From contig CM030710.1 of NCBI GenBank assembly GCA_017979445.1, positions 14,742,248-14,806,247 on the forward strand: a stretch of DNA of 64,000 nt. The letters are read 5' to 3'. Shown in pieces: positions 11,036 to 21,374 of this stretch (the stretch's first letter is position 1; every line of letters starts with the position of its first letter). Source of the DNA: Akebia trifoliata. Taxonomy: Eukaryota > Streptophyta > Magnoliopsida > Ranunculales > Lardizabalaceae. The position numbers and the translations under genes are program-made. The notes below the pieces were generated by a model. The model searched no databases, was not told the origin of the DNA, and saw only the letters and a list, made by a program, of their open reading frames with translations.

Positions 11036-11868
11036 CCATAGTTTGTTAAATAAAACATTTTATAAAACAAACATTTGTTGTGTTGCTGCCAGCACACAGA
11101 TTTTCTCATTCTTTTAATTTTTTTTTATCTTGTTGCCATACAATACAAATCACAACTATATGTTGTTGCCAGCACATGCAACTCACACCACCCAAACTTC
11201 ACATTTTTTGTTTTTTTATCTTTCTGACTTTCGTTTGGAAAAAGAAGAAAGAAAAAAAAACATTAAACTGTACATTTGGAAAACCACCAGCATCATTATT
11301 TAAAACCCATTGAATGATTCAACAGTCGCCAATCAACTTTGTTATCATGAGATCCCCAACAGACCTCGAGATGCAACCAAGGTAGGAAACGCTAAACGTG
11401 GGATTAGAAGAAAAAGTGAACAACCATGAAATCGACTGAACTCTACCATGGATAGGTTGCAAGAGAAGAAACCTTCGTTGAGATCTCTAAATAAAAAGAG
11501 TAAAAAGTGTGTGAGGGATCATGCAAAAACAGACAAATGGTTTAAAGATCTGAAATCTACAATTGCAAATGTTTACTACAATCTTGATGATGCCTGCAAT
11601 TCTACCAAACGGATTTAGGGGATGAAGTGGACATGCCAGCCGGTAATATTCTCCTATTATGAGATTTCATGTGTGAGAGAAATCAGATAATGAAAAAAAT
11701 GTTATTTTTTCGTTATGTTCTGCCCAGAAAACCAGCACCAACATCAATCGACTTGAATTTATTACGAACAAACCTGTTATTCCCCTCTCCAAAATTTCAA
11801 ATTGAGTTGGTCTCTCTTCGATAATTCCCAATCATATACATGTGATTCTTTGTTGAATTCCTCGCAAG
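11036..11868. other. A1 leader segment without counterpart in A2 or A3
   Basis: Begins with a GCTGCCAGCACACA motif shared in reverse with A3 (31970). From about 11320 to 11700 it is less AT-rich than its surroundings and I find no match in the other leaders. It could be captured host sequence or leader lost in the other copies. Small open frames are not convincing. Confidence 0.4.
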
Positions 11869-13613
11869 TGTAGACACCCCATTTTTGCATTCGCTTGATT
11901 AATCAACTCGTCAACCTGATTGCAACGGTTCTCAATGATGAATGTTTATTCCAATGCTTTATTTGTTACTAGATATGTTTTAGAAATCTGGATGAGGTAT
12001 CTCAAACTGACAAAACTGTAGAAACCAAGCTACGCTAGGAAAATATGACTCCAGAAACATAGAAATCATCATTTTTCAAATAAAAAGAAGCTTCACGATA
12101 AAAATCACTAAAAAATGACCAAATTACCAAATACCCCTAATCTCAAAACATCTCTAGAGCTTACATTACGCTTAGGAAAATCCTTTCAAACACATAAAAT
12201 AATAAATCGAAACAAAAAAAAAATCATTTCGTCAATTTTCATAAAATTTTGATAAAATTACGAAATTACCCCTCATAAAGTTGACGACCATTTCGCACAA
12301 AAAAAAACTTCATAAATGATAAAAACTAACATTTCCATTGAATTCCTTATGAAAAATCGATTCCAAAACATCCTGGAACATCAAAAACCGACTTGAAACG
12401 CTAAAGTTTTCTTCAGGGGTAAAACGGTAATTTTTCAATTAAAAAAATTTTAAATTTTAAAATTAATAAATAAAACATTAAATAATGTAAAGTGAAATAT
12501 TAATAAAATTAATTTAAAAATTTTTGAACCAAAAAATCGATCAATCAGACTCTCAGGCAAAATTGTTAATGGTTGCCAAGATATTTATTCAAGGACCCCT
12601 CCATCTAGGGCCCAAAGAATTAAAGATATAATAAAAGGGGTTCTCCAAAAAATTAAAGTCAATCAAGTAAGACTAAAGTCAATCTTAAAGTCAATCAAGT
12701 AAGACTAAAGTCAAGATCTTAAAGTCATTCAAGTAAGACTAAAGTCAAGATATTAAAAGTCAACCAAGTAAGACTAAAGTCAAAATCTTAAATCAATCAA
12801 ATAAGATCAAAAGTCAAAATCCTAATAGAGTTCTAATTAAATAATAATTCTATTTAAAACAATCCTAATTAAATAATAACTCTATTTGATAGAATTCTAA
12901 CTAAAATATGACTCTACCTAAAACAATTCTAATTAAAATATAACTCGAACTAAATGAATTATAATTAAACACTAATTCTATCTAAATAAACACTTAAAAA
13001 ATCTATAAATAGGGGTCCTCACAACCTATTTTCGCATCAAATAATAAATCCTAAGAGAAGTAGGTCAAAAAGCTTCCCTAGCTTCTCATAAACCCTAATT
13101 TTGAAGTCCTAACTCCTTACCTAACACCCATACTTCGATTTTAGCTCGAAAAACACCTAGAAGCCCTTCAAAAACACCCAGAAATCCATAAACAAATCCA
13201 AAGAATCCAGATCTAAGAAAAAGATACCTTGCCTCGGAGATTAGAAATCAGATCCGGAGATAGAACGAAGCAAGGAGTACTGTACAAGGAGTTACTCTGT
13301 CAGATCTGAGGGAACGAAAACGTTGTCTTCGAAAAGGTATAAATTTCTTAATTTTTTTTTATTACTTAGGTCTTTTAGCAATGTATTTTATTTGGGAATT
13401 AGTAGGGACCGACGTTTGCAGGGCGGGGTTGGTGCCTAATACCTTCCAACCCCGTAACTTGATCCCCAAACTCAGATATTTTCTGTAGTAGATTAGTTGA
13501 TTTATCCGTTTAGAGTCCAAGTTCGGTTCCTAGACCGTAATAACTAGGTGGCGACTCCAAACCTCAAAGGTCAAAAGTGGATCCGCGCACCCCGCGGATC
13601 GAGGGCACTTTCA
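11869..13613 (+). mobile_element. A5: solo A-family LTR inside A1
   Basis: A single 1,745 bp LTR in plus orientation, TGTAGACACCCCATTTTTGC to GAGGGCACTTTCA. Flanks are GCAAG (11864-11868) and ACAAG (13614-13618), a 4-of-5 target duplication. No internal region or second LTR in this orientation is attached, so it is the product of unequal recombination between two LTRs. A TATA box (TATAAATA) is at 13004-13011. The reversed minisatellite and the GACTAAAGTCAA repeats (12640-12800) of the LTR are present. Confidence 0.9.
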
Positions 13614-14394
13614 ACAAGCAAGCATCTTATGTTTATCGCTAAGAGAGAGAGAGAGAGAGAGGAATGAGAGAGACATTATCTCTCTTTCTTTGTTGTTTTT
13701 TATTTTTAAACATATGGAGAAGAAGATAAAAAAAGTAAAAACTATTTTCTACTAATGGCACACCATGTGTAAATTTTTATTTTTTTTCTTGGAGTTCTCT
13801 TCTCATCACGAACAACATTAAAAAAAGGCAATTTTTTATTTCCTACCACATCACTCATAAATAATTTATTTTCACAACTCACCGTATATGCCTAGTAATG
13901 CACCAAAAAAATTCATCCAAATTTTTTTTTTAAATAATCATAACTTTCATCCCAACCACCATCATTTTGTCCTCAATTCATATGTCAATTTGAATCTCTC
14001 ATTATTTATGGCCATCTAAATGACCCCCGATTGAATCATAAAAGAAAATTATATGCCAAATCAAAGTATCCAAAATCGAACCAAAGGATACCAATAAAAG
14101 ATAATACAAGCCCAAAAATAATTCAAATAATAAAAATATGTCAATACCCATTTTTCCACATCATCATCCTCTCAATATCCTGCATTATTTAGGGTCATTC
14201 CAAATGACCCTAAGTTAAATCATAGCATATATTCCATAATAATACGTTAAAAAATGATGCCGAGAGACCATAATACCATCCCAAAAATAAACGAATCAAA
14301 TAAACTAAAAAATAAACAAAATAAACATAAAAAAATTAAGTCTAAATGACAATGTTCCCATACTTGGGGCTTTTCAAGTTCGATCATCAATAAT
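13614..14394. other. A1 leader next to the 5' LTR
   Basis: No gene. It contains a (GA)n run (about 13645-13663) and AT-rich leader. Text near 13720-13790 aligns in reverse with the start of the A3 leader (about 31085-31140), and 14150-14390 aligns with the A2 leader (52240-52460). Confidence 0.6.
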
Positions 14395-14411
14395 CCCCAG
14401 TGGAGTCACCA
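14395..14411 (-). other. A1 primer binding site, tRNA-Arg type
   Basis: On the minus strand, directly after the 5' LTR: TGGTGACTCCACTGGGG. It is a close variant of TGGCGACTCCGCTGGGGA, which I recall as complementary to the 3' end of plant tRNA-Arg and used by Ogre/Tat elements. The intact form is seen in A3 (30669). Confidence 0.75.
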
Positions 14412-14412
14412 C

Positions 14413-16019
14413 TGAAAGCGTCCTCGATCTACAGGATGCGCGAATCCGCTTTTGACTTTTAAGGTTTGGGAGTCGCCACCTAGTTATTACGGTCTAGGAA
14501 CCGAACATTGACTCTAAAAGGTAAATAACGCTAATCTACGAAAGAAAATACGGGTTCAAGGATCACGTTACAGGGTTGGAAGGTGTTAGGCACCAATCCC
14601 GCCCGACAAACGTCGATATCTACTTTTCCCAAATAAAACTACATTGCTAAAAGACCTAAATAAATAATGAAAAATAAGAATGAAAAATACCTAGATGATC
14701 ACAATGATAGTTCCCTCAAAGTTGGCGGAGAGATTCCTTGCTTTGTTTTCGTTATTGGACCCGCTTTGGATCTCCAAGATGAAGTATCTTCTCCTTAAAT
14801 CTAACTACTTCTTAATTTTAATGGATTTCTGAGTATTTTTTAAGGATTTCTGGGTCTTTTTTAAGCAAAAGTTGGGGTTTGGTGTTAGGTAAGGAGTTAG
14901 GGCTTCAAAATTTGGGTTTGGGGAAGGTGAGAGAGACTTTTTGACCTACTTTTTCTAAGATTTATTTTTACCTACGAAAATAGGTTATGAAAACCCCTAT
15001 TTATAGATTTTTTTAAGTACTTTTTAAATAGAGTTAGATTTAGATTATGTTTCTTTTAGATAGTTTAGAGTTTAATTATATTTTTTTTAGATAGTTTTAG
15101 AGTTTAATTAGAATTCTTTTAGGTAGTTTTAGAGTTTAATTAGAATTATTTTAGGTAGTTTTAGAGTTTAATTATGTTTCTTTTAGATAGTTTTAAAGTT
15201 TAATTAAAATTCTATTGGGGTTAGGGTTTGACTTTGGTCTTATTAAATTGATTAGGGTTTTGACTTAAGTCTCACTTGATTGACTAGAATTTAGGATTTT
15301 GACTTAAGTCTTACTTGATTGATTTGACTTTAGGATTTTGACTTAAGTCTTACATGATTGACTTGACTTAAAAAAAAATTTAATTTAATTAAGATTTCAT
15401 TTTACATTAATTAATGTTTTAATTATTAATTTCAAAAAATTTAATTATTAAAATTATAAAATTATCGTTTTACCCTCAGAGATGACTTTTTGCGTTTTAA
15501 GTCGTTTTTCAATGTTTTAGGATGTTTTGGAATCAATTTTTCGTAAGGAATTCAATGGAAATATTGGTTTGTGTCATTTATGAAATTTTTTGTGCGAAAT
15601 GGTCGTAAACTTTATGAGGGGCATTTTCATAATTTTGTTGAATTTTGTAAAAATTGGCGAAATAGTTTATTTGATTTTGATTTGTTATTTTATGTGTTTG
15701 AAAGGATTTTTCTAAGTGAAATGTAGGTTCTAGGGATGTTTTGAAGTTAGGGGTATTTTGGTAATTTAATCATTTTTTAGTAATTTTTATCGTGAAGCTT
15801 CTTTTTGTCTGAAAAATGATGATTTCTAGGCTTTTGGGGTTATATTTTCCGTGCATAACGTGGTTTCTATAGTTTTGTTAGTTTGAGATACCTCATCTGA
15901 ATTTTTGAAACATATCTAATAACAAATAAAGCATTGGAATAAACATCCATCATTGGAAACCGTTGCAATCGGGTTGACGAGTTGATTAATCAGGTGATTG
16001 CAAAAATGGGGTGTCTACA
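14413..16019 (-). repeat. A1 5' LTR
   Basis: 1,607 bp partner of 3351-4973, TGAAAGCGTCC to GTGTCTACA on the plus strand. The TATA-like box in element orientation is at 14999-15006. Many scattered differences from the other LTR are visible, so the insertion is not recent; the divergence was not calculated. Confidence 0.95.
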
Positions 16020-16208
16020 TGGGGGTCCACCAAGTTTGGTCTTCCCCCACTGTAATTGTTATTGTTGAATTCTATCTCCAACCGATTCTTCCCTGCTCAA
16101 TGTACACATCTTTGCTGCTACTTGATCACCTTTGACGTCCCACATCCCCTGTGGTGTGGGGAACCTTAGAACTTGATAGGTGGACGGGACCGCTTTCATC
16201 TCATGCGT

Positions 16209-16547
16209 CTACCATCTGCCCAGGATGGCATTGTATGGAGAACTTGCCTCGACGACTACAAATCGAGTCATCAAGGTTATTGGCCTTGCTTTGACTGGTA
16301 CTACTATCTCCCCCCAAGGCTGACTAAATCTCCCATTGAAACTAACCAACGGCGCTCCTACTGGGGCAAGCACATTCCTGTCAAAACCCATCTTTAAGAA
16401 AGTTGACGCGTACAAGATGTCCATTGAACTGCCGCTATCTACTAGCACCCTCTTGAGCATGAAAGTGCTTACTTGCAGGGTTATTACCAAAGCATCATAA
16501 TGGGGTCTCGCTACCTTTTCCAGATCTTTCTCAATGAATGCCACCAT
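16209..16547 (-). pseudogene. Element D aspartic protease region
   Basis: A 112-codon frame reads HYDALVITLQ ... VLVDSGSSMDILYASTFLKM ... FNGRFSQPWGEIVVPV ... FVVVEASSPYNAILGRW. This is the retropepsin-like protease of Tat-lineage Ty3/gypsy elements, with the catalytic DSG triad and the terminal YNAILGR motif. It would cut the gag-pol polyprotein. It is one of the better preserved parts of D and ends close to the A1 insertion site. Confidence 0.88.
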
Positions 16548-17040
16548 CTACTCTCCGAAGGGTTCCAATTCGGTAGGCCCACTCCTTGTAGTAAAGATGT
16601 GGGCCAAATGTTCTACGTTTCTCTTTTTTATTCTCTCAACGGTTTTGGTCTGCCTAGTCTTGCTACGCTCTTCCCTAAGGACAACGTGTATTACGGCTGC
16701 CCTTCCATCCTGCCCTCTTACTGGGGGCTGTTCCGCTCTGTGATCCTTGTCCTGCAGTAGGTCTTCCCTTTACCTCCTAGGCAGATCTCTTAGTCTGTCC
16801 TGCTTTGCCAACTTTCGTAAGAACCTACTCAGGGCCTAGTATCTATTGGTGGTGTGGGCCCACACCTTATGATACTCACGGTATCTTTCGTCCTGGTTAA
16901 TCTGGTTTCGAAGAAGTGGAGCGAGCCATTCAAAAAATGGTTCGTGAGCAATAAGGGGTAATATTTCACTCAAAGGCATAGCGAAATATGTCTCAGATCT
17001 CACCCTTTCTCCTTCCTGCTCTCGCGGTTGCTTCCTGCCC

Positions 17041-17880
17041 TGCTGTCACGGTTGAAGCTACACACTAGGCTTTTCCACAGCATGGATGACTTTGATCTTT
17101 TCCACTGAACTTCGGGGGTCGTCCTCTAAGCGGATATACTTATCCACTCTCTTGAATAGTTCACTCAAGGTTTCTAGTCTCTTCTTCACAAGGGATTTAT
17201 ACAATCCTGAATTGGAGGGTAATGAGTTCCTGAACGCCACTACTACTGTTTATTCGTCACAACTCTCTAGTGACATCGCTTCCTCTCTGAACTTCCTGGT
17301 AAATTCCTTAAGGCTCTCACCTGATCTTAGCTTCACGCTAAGCAGTGAATCAACATATCCTCAACTCTTTCGATTGTCGATGAACGGCGTCATAAAGGCA
17401 ATACAAAGCTCCTCAAACGAGCCAATAAACTCACACGGCAATTTGTGGAACCAGGTCAGAGCATTCCCCTGTAAACTCGAAGGGAACAGTCTACACATTA
17501 ACCCCTCTTTCTCTTCTCACAATGCAAGCATCTGCCGAAAGTGAAACAAATGCTCCATCGGGTCATTCATCCCATAATAAGGGGTAAATCCTGGTGACAA
17601 AAACTTCTTGGGGATCTCTTCGACTAAAATCCCCGTTGAAAAGGGAGATCTCTATATTCCCCATACGGCTGTTGTGCCTACATTTACTCCCTTCATCATC
17701 TCCTTCTCCTCTCTGATCATTTATCTAACCTCCTTTCTAGTCAAGTCCACTACAGGCTCAGTCCGAGCAGCTGTCATAGCAACCTCTGTTTCGTCCTCCC
17801 CTATGGGAATTAATGATGGCATGCTCCCTTCTGTACTGGAGGCATGGCCATCTTCATTTGTCTCTTGAGGATCCTTCGAC
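17041..17880 (-). pseudogene. Element D gag (capsid) remnant
   Basis: Minus-strand reading, interrupted by several stops, gives NDPMEHLFHFRQML, GNALTWFHKLPCEFIGSFEE, LRSGESLKEFTRKFREEAM, then LPSNSGLYKSLVKK and LSELFKRVDKYIRLEDD. These are the conserved capsid motifs of Tat-type plant gag. Gag packages the element RNA into particles. The plus-strand open stretches over this region are shadows. 16548-17040 is the broken gag C-terminus. Confidence 0.82.
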
Positions 17881-18100
17881 AAGTTGTTTTGCTCCGTTGT
17901 TGTCGATCATCGAGACATTGGCTCAAGTTCCAATTTTGTTCCATCAACTCATCTATCCTCTTCTGCATCTCCTCTTACTGCTTTCTCATAATTTCCAACA
18001 TCGTCAGAAGTTGCACATCTGCGGCCAGAACCACCAACGGGGGGCGTATTAACCTCGTTTGTTATTGTGGATCTCACTATTGTTTCAACTGAAATCAATC

Positions 18101-18118
18101 TTCCCACGGACGGCGCCA
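18101..18118 (-). other. Element D primer binding site
   Basis: Minus strand TGGCGCCGTCCGTGGGAA, two bases inside the LTR end. It resembles the TGGCGCCG... class of plant primer sites (tRNA-Asp-like at its 5' half); the 3' half differs, so the primer tRNA is not certain. Confidence 0.65.
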
Positions 18119-18120
18119 GT

Positions 18121-18725
18121 TGTGTGTGGTTAGAATCCGATCAACAGCTCTGATGGACCCCTCTCGCATTAATCTCGAGGTCATTCCCGGCATCCCCCTT
18201 CTCGTAATGGCTTGGTACCTGCCACAGACACTTCGACGCTCAAGTTAAAGAGACAGAGGAACAATAATTAGTACTGGTTAGTCCTCGATCATTCCAAAGA
18301 CCCCCTACCATAGTGTCATCCGTGTTATTTAACCCCCTTACCTTTCTCTAGGGTTTTCCCCTCTATAGGCTGCAATATAAGCTATAATTATGGGATCTCT
18401 GCTGATTCTGAGGGGTTGTTTACTTAATTAGAATATCCTAGAATGATCGAACTTATCTGTAATGATTACATCTAGGATTTCTGGAACTGACGTGCACGCA
18501 ACAGTATTGCGGTATTCTCGAGGCCAAGTAGGGCAGGCCCTACTTAGTACTGTGCTGCCCTGCTAACCAGACTAAGGAGGTCTCTGCTCTGACCTGCCCT
18601 GCCGACCAGACTAAGGAGGTCTCTGTTTTAACCTGTCCTACTTGCTAGGCAGCACCTTATTAACTAGTCTGTGTCAGGTACCCCTTGGCCGACCTAGACA
18701 TGTGTATGGCTAAGATTGATGTACA
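18121..18725 (-). repeat. Element D 5' LTR (outer border uncertain)
   Basis: Plus-strand start TGTGTGTGG follows the primer site. A plausible end is GATGTACA at 18725 (alternative: 18710), giving TG...CA and about 600 bp. No second copy is in the window to confirm it. A 39-bp direct duplication (18566-18604 and 18605-18643, ACCAGACTAAGGAGGTCTCT core) lies inside. Confidence 0.55.
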
Positions 18726-18894
18726 ATTATTTTCCTTTACATTTGGTAATTTTGTTAATTATGACTCATTATAACTCTTTTTGTGTATAAATGAATGTGA
18801 TAGAGAACCTCGATGTACTCTATTTTGATATATTTTGACCGAGGGTAATAGGTGTGTAGAAAAAAAAATTAAAAATTAATTTTTTTTTTAAGTT
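18726..18894. other. Short AT-rich stretch between element D and the CACTA-like end
   Basis: No gene or clear repeat. It contains A and T runs near 18860-18890. Confidence 0.4.
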
Positions 18895-19226
18895 TAGATA
18901 TCGGTTTATGACCACTTTAGATATTGGTTTGTAACCGATGCCTAAAGTCTCAAACTTAGGACATCAATCTTATAAACATCGGATTTTAATCGATGTCTAG
19001 GATATTTTCTTTTTTGTTATATAAATGCAGATTTGGAACAATTTTAAGCCGTTCCAAAATCTGAGTTTTGGAACGATTTTTAACCATTCCAAATCCTGAG
19101 GTCTAGAATGGCTTCCAACCATTTAATTTCATTAACAATGCCTCGATTAGAGACAGTCTGTTAATATATTCATACTGGCTTAGGAACCGTTATAAACCGT
19201 TCCTAATTACCATATTTGTTGTAATG
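18895..19226. mobile_element. CACTA-like transposon terminus (relic)
   Basis: Clustered short inverted motifs with the look of subterminal repeats of plant CACTA elements: ATCGGTTTATGACC and TTGGTTTGTAACCGATG, GGATTTTAATCGATG, GGAACAATTTTAAGCCGTTCC, GGAACGATTTTTAACCATTCC, GGAACCGTTATAAACCGTTCC. The block ends TTTGTTGTAATG, a degenerate form of the TCTTGTAGTG-type CACTA end. No transposase and no opposite end seen. Confidence 0.5.
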
Positions 19227-19640
19227 CAAGGTAAGATACTGAGGAATATGTCAGTTGAATCAAATCCTTGAGAATTAGAAATTCAAATAATCAAGAGAAG
19301 TTCCTAATAAGGAGAAACCATTCAAACAGAAAAGGCTATATTTAAGGAGAAAATCAAGGAGAATCAGAGGAGATGATTATCTATAAATACAGAGGGGTGG
19401 GGCACAAATGAGATATACATTTTTTCCTTCCAAATAGATTACACTCTTTTTAGCTAAGGTTCTGACTTGGACGTCGGAGATGTGTTGTTGCAAGCGCACT
19501 TAAAAGTATAGGAAGTGAAAATCAACAAATTGGTGAAAATCTTGAGGTAGTGCAAGTTTTACATCTACATATTCTATAATTATGCTCGATAGAATTTATA
19601 AGTAGGGAGGAGGCCCTTTAACCTTAGCTTATCAATAAAA
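19227..19640 (+). mobile_element. Partial LTR relic (plus strand)
   Basis: Contains a TATA box (TATAAATA, 19382-19389) and, 70 bp on, TCTGACTTGGACGTCGGAG, close to a motif (CTGACTTGAGCGTCGGAG) common in the transcribed end of plant Ty3/gypsy LTRs. Borders, partner LTR and coding region are not visible. Confidence 0.5.
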
Positions 19641-19957
19641 ATAAAAATAAAAACCTGTATCGAAGAAAAACATAAAATAAAAACTTTAGGCTCAAAGCCA
19701 GATAATTTTATTCAAATATATTAACTGTTCATAAATCTAAAAGGTGTCCAAATACGTAAATCAGAAGAAAAACCAATTAATTCACCCAAGTGGCGTTACA
19801 AAAGTCATAACGTGTTTAAACTTTAAAACAATTAATTCACCGTTACATAACGACTTAGCTTTTTCTTCTAGGGATGCGATGGTGATCTCCAATTAAGCTG
19901 TGTAATTGCAGCGCATAAAAAGAGAGTGATCATGAAAACTGAATATGTCTCCATTCT
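19641..19957. other. Downstream region of the DUF761 gene
   Basis: AT-rich, with an AAAATAAAAATAAAA run at about 19637. Probably includes the gene's 3' UTR; on the minus strand several AATAAA-like signals can be read (TTTATT on plus, for example 19708), but none can be singled out. Confidence 0.4.
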
Positions 19958-20521
19958 TTAAACGCTTCTCTCTAGCATCTCTTGATACCTCTTAAAGGAA
20001 GCCAACTTCTGCATTTTCATCTGTCGATGAAACTTTCGTATAAATAAGTCTGCAACATGATCTATCTCATCTTCAAGCACGAAATCTTCTCCTTCTTCCT
20101 TGGAATTCCTCACCAAATCGATAACCGACCCGCTTTGATCATCAAAATCTTCCCCATCTGAGTCAAAGAGTCTGTGGGTTAGATCTGGGTACTTGTCATC
20201 CTCCTCTTGGATCCTCTCCACAAACTCTGTGCAACTCGGGTTCAAATGTGACTCATTCGCCATCGTGTTATAGAGAACAATAGCCTTGCTTTGGTCTCCT
20301 ACGTCATCACTATTTTCTCCTTTGTCTTGTTGCCCTAACAAAGCATGAATCTTATGAGAGATTGAGTCCATCAAAACCTTCTTGTTCTTCATCAAAGAGA
20401 AGAGTATGAGGCGAGTTTTGATGGTGTTTGTTTTGCTCTTCATAGCCAATGATTTGGCTTTGATGATAGAGCTCAACACAGAGAGAATCTGCTTAAAGAA
20501 AATTGAAGCTCTGTTCTTCAT
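19958..20521 (-). CDS. DUF761 / cotton-fibre-like protein, 187 residues
   Basis: The only convincing host gene. A single uninterrupted frame encodes 187 residues from ATG at 20521-20519 (MKNRASIFFK) to TAA at 19958. The frame stays open 15 codons further upstream but has no ATG there; only a GTG lies at 20566. The N-terminal third is basic and hydrophobic (LSSIIKAKSLAMKSKTNTIK, then LFSLMKNKKVLMDSISHKIH, LLGQ), the usual N-terminus of this plant family. The middle is acidic. The C-terminus, residues about 152-187 (EIDHVADLFIRKFHRQ ... SFKRYQEMLERSV), is the DUF761 domain. The molecular role of the family is poorly known; members occur in plants only. A TATA box and CT-rich leader lie at the expected distance. 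No intron is needed. The gene sits between transposon relics and shows no damage. Confidence 0.9.
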   Translation of the reverse strand: MKNRASIFFKQILSVLSSIIKAKSLAMKSKTNTIKTRLILFSLMKNKKVLMDSISHKIHALLGQQDKGENSDDVGDQSKAIVLYNTMANESHLNPSCTEFVERIQEEDDKYPDLTHRLFDSDGEDFDDQSGSVIDLVRNSKEEGEDFVLEDEIDHVADLFIRKFHRQMKMQKLASFKRYQEMLERSV

Positions 20522-20609
20522 CTTTGATATATGATCAAAAAAATCTTTTAAAAACAAAAGACCCACAGAAGGAAATTAAATCTAAATTAAAAAAGACCAC
20601 TTGAGATCC

Positions 20610-20613
<4 letters not shown>

Positions 20614-20649
<36 letters not shown>
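20614..20649 (-). repeat. (GA)18 microsatellite in the DUF761 5' leader
   Basis: A pure GA run on plus, CT on the coding strand, lying between the TATA box and the start codon. CT-rich tracts in this place are common in plant core promoters and leaders. It should vary in length between individuals. Confidence 0.9.
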
Positions 20650-20651
<2 letters not shown>

Positions 20652-20707
20652 AAATTAGAGAGTTAGAAACACAGTTTTGCATGAAGGAGTTCATGAAGCT
20701 TGATGGG

Positions 20708-20715
20708 TTTATATA
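20708..20715 (-). promoter_or_regulatory. TATA box of the DUF761 gene
   Basis: On the minus strand CTCTATATAAACCC, a textbook plant TATA box. It lies about 190 bp upstream of the ATG. Transcription would start near 20675-20685, leaving a leader of about 155-165 nt that contains the CT run. Confidence 0.75.
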
Positions 20716-20754
20716 GAGATTTACAGAAGCTAGCTTTTGTTTGCTTTTTCTTCC

Positions 20755-20758
<4 letters not shown>

Positions 20759-20785
<27 letters not shown>

Positions 20786-20803
20786 TCTGTGTGTGTGTGT
20801 GTG
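20759..20803. repeat. (GA)n(GT)n compound microsatellite in the DUF761 promoter
   Basis: GA repeats at 20759-20785 followed by GT repeats to 20803, about 45-90 bp upstream of the TATA box. A reading frame across it (20848-20663, minus) is repeat-derived and not a gene. Confidence 0.9.
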
Positions 20804-20882
20804 CTTGTTGGATAAAGCTTTGAAAGTGAAAGGCAAAAGCAAAAGCAATAAAGAGAAATGAAAAAAAGTAAGGTAAAGAGGA

Positions 20883-20890
20883 TACGTGGC
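20883..20890. promoter_or_regulatory. Possible ABRE/G-box-like element (TACGTGGC)
   Basis: TACGTGGC, the core recognised by plant bZIP factors in abscisic-acid-responsive promoters, about 170 bp upstream of the DUF761 TATA box. The position suits a promoter element, but an 8-base match alone is weak. Confidence 0.35.
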
Positions 20891-21025
20891 TTCAGATCCT
20901 TGGCTCGGATCTAATTTCTTTGGTTCGGTCTTTGATTTATGTGAAGTTTGAAATGTTACGATTCCAACTTCTAAGCTTTACCCAAGGAAGAGACAAAGTG
21001 TTTTCTTTTTCTTATTTCGACTTTT

Positions 21026-21200
21026 CTAATTACCTCAACATCGATGTTTGAGGCTCTCCATTAAACTCTAGCTGAAAACATTCGAGCTTCTCCATCAGAT
21101 AACGGTGATTCCTTTTAGTTATTTTTATTAGAAAAAACGTATCCCTATAAAGCAATTAAAATCGCAGATTTTTATTGCTAAGGAAATTTTTTCCCAACTA
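21026..21200. mobile_element. MITE-2 relic (truncated)
   Basis: CTAATTACCTCAACATCGATG, then GAGGCTCTCCATTAAAC, then GATTCC...TATCCCTA...TTGCTAAGGAAA in the order found in the complete copy at 25843-26033. The far terminal repeat is not seen here. A further fragment of the same end type is at about 21840-21880 (CTAGCATCAACCGACGATTG). Confidence 0.5.
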
Positions 21201-21374
21201 ACCACTCAATCTTATTTATTTTTTTTCTTTTTTTTTTTCTCAAGTAAACGTGGCATCATGCCATTTATTCATCAACTAATTAGCATATAACTTTTGTAAC
21301 AGCAAATATTTATTCTTTTTAATGGAGAGACGTGAAACGTGGTCGTAGACCACAAAAGCACCTTTTATGAGTCC

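Larger units (their letters stand above)
3351..16019 (-). mobile_element. Element A1: Tat/Ogre-like LTR retrotransposon, non-autonomous deletion form
   Basis: A 12,669 bp element on the minus strand. LTRs are 3351-4973 (3' LTR) and 14413-16019 (5' LTR); each reads TG...CA. The 5-bp target duplication TGGGG is exact at 3346-3350 and 16020-16024. A tRNA-Arg-type primer site adjoins the 5' LTR. The inside holds a long leader (8800-14394), a few gag codons fused to pol linker (8300-8800), an integrase remnant (7585-8290), and a 3' UTR with tandem repeats. Most of gag, the protease, most of RT and RNase H are absent. It carries a plus-strand solo LTR (A5) and a MITE-like sequence. A3 shares its deletion junctions. 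Confidence 0.95.
1..18725 (-). mobile_element. Element D: degenerate Tat-type Ty3/gypsy retrotransposon, split by A1
   Basis: A minus-strand retroelement present as 1-3350 (integrase, RNase H, RT) and 16025-18725 (protease, gag, primer site, 5' LTR). The two parts become contiguous when A1 (3351-16019) and one copy of its 5-bp target duplication are removed. Domain order in the coding direction is gag, PR, RT, RNase H, IN, the Ty3/gypsy order. The gag (GESLKEF motif) and protease (LVDSGSS) resemble the Tat lineage. Every reading frame is broken by stops and shifts, so the copy is dead. The 3' LTR lies beyond the left edge. Positions 1-540 are probably the end of pol and the 3' UTR; they hold an imperfect repeat of about 33 bp (about 20-50 and 120-153) and no readable gene. 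The outer LTR border on the right is uncertain. Confidence 0.85.

Noticed and set aside
16473..18092. Several plus-strand frames of 69-152 codons
   Set aside because: Shadows of the element D gag and protease on the minus strand, where conserved motifs are read.
20522..20566. Upstream extension of the DUF761 protein to 202 residues
   Set aside because: The extension would start at GTG. The first ATG is at 20521 and gives the N-terminus usual for the family.
20663..20848. 61-codon minus-strand frame over the GA/GT repeats
   Set aside because: Low-complexity translation of a microsatellite, overlapping the gene's own TATA box.
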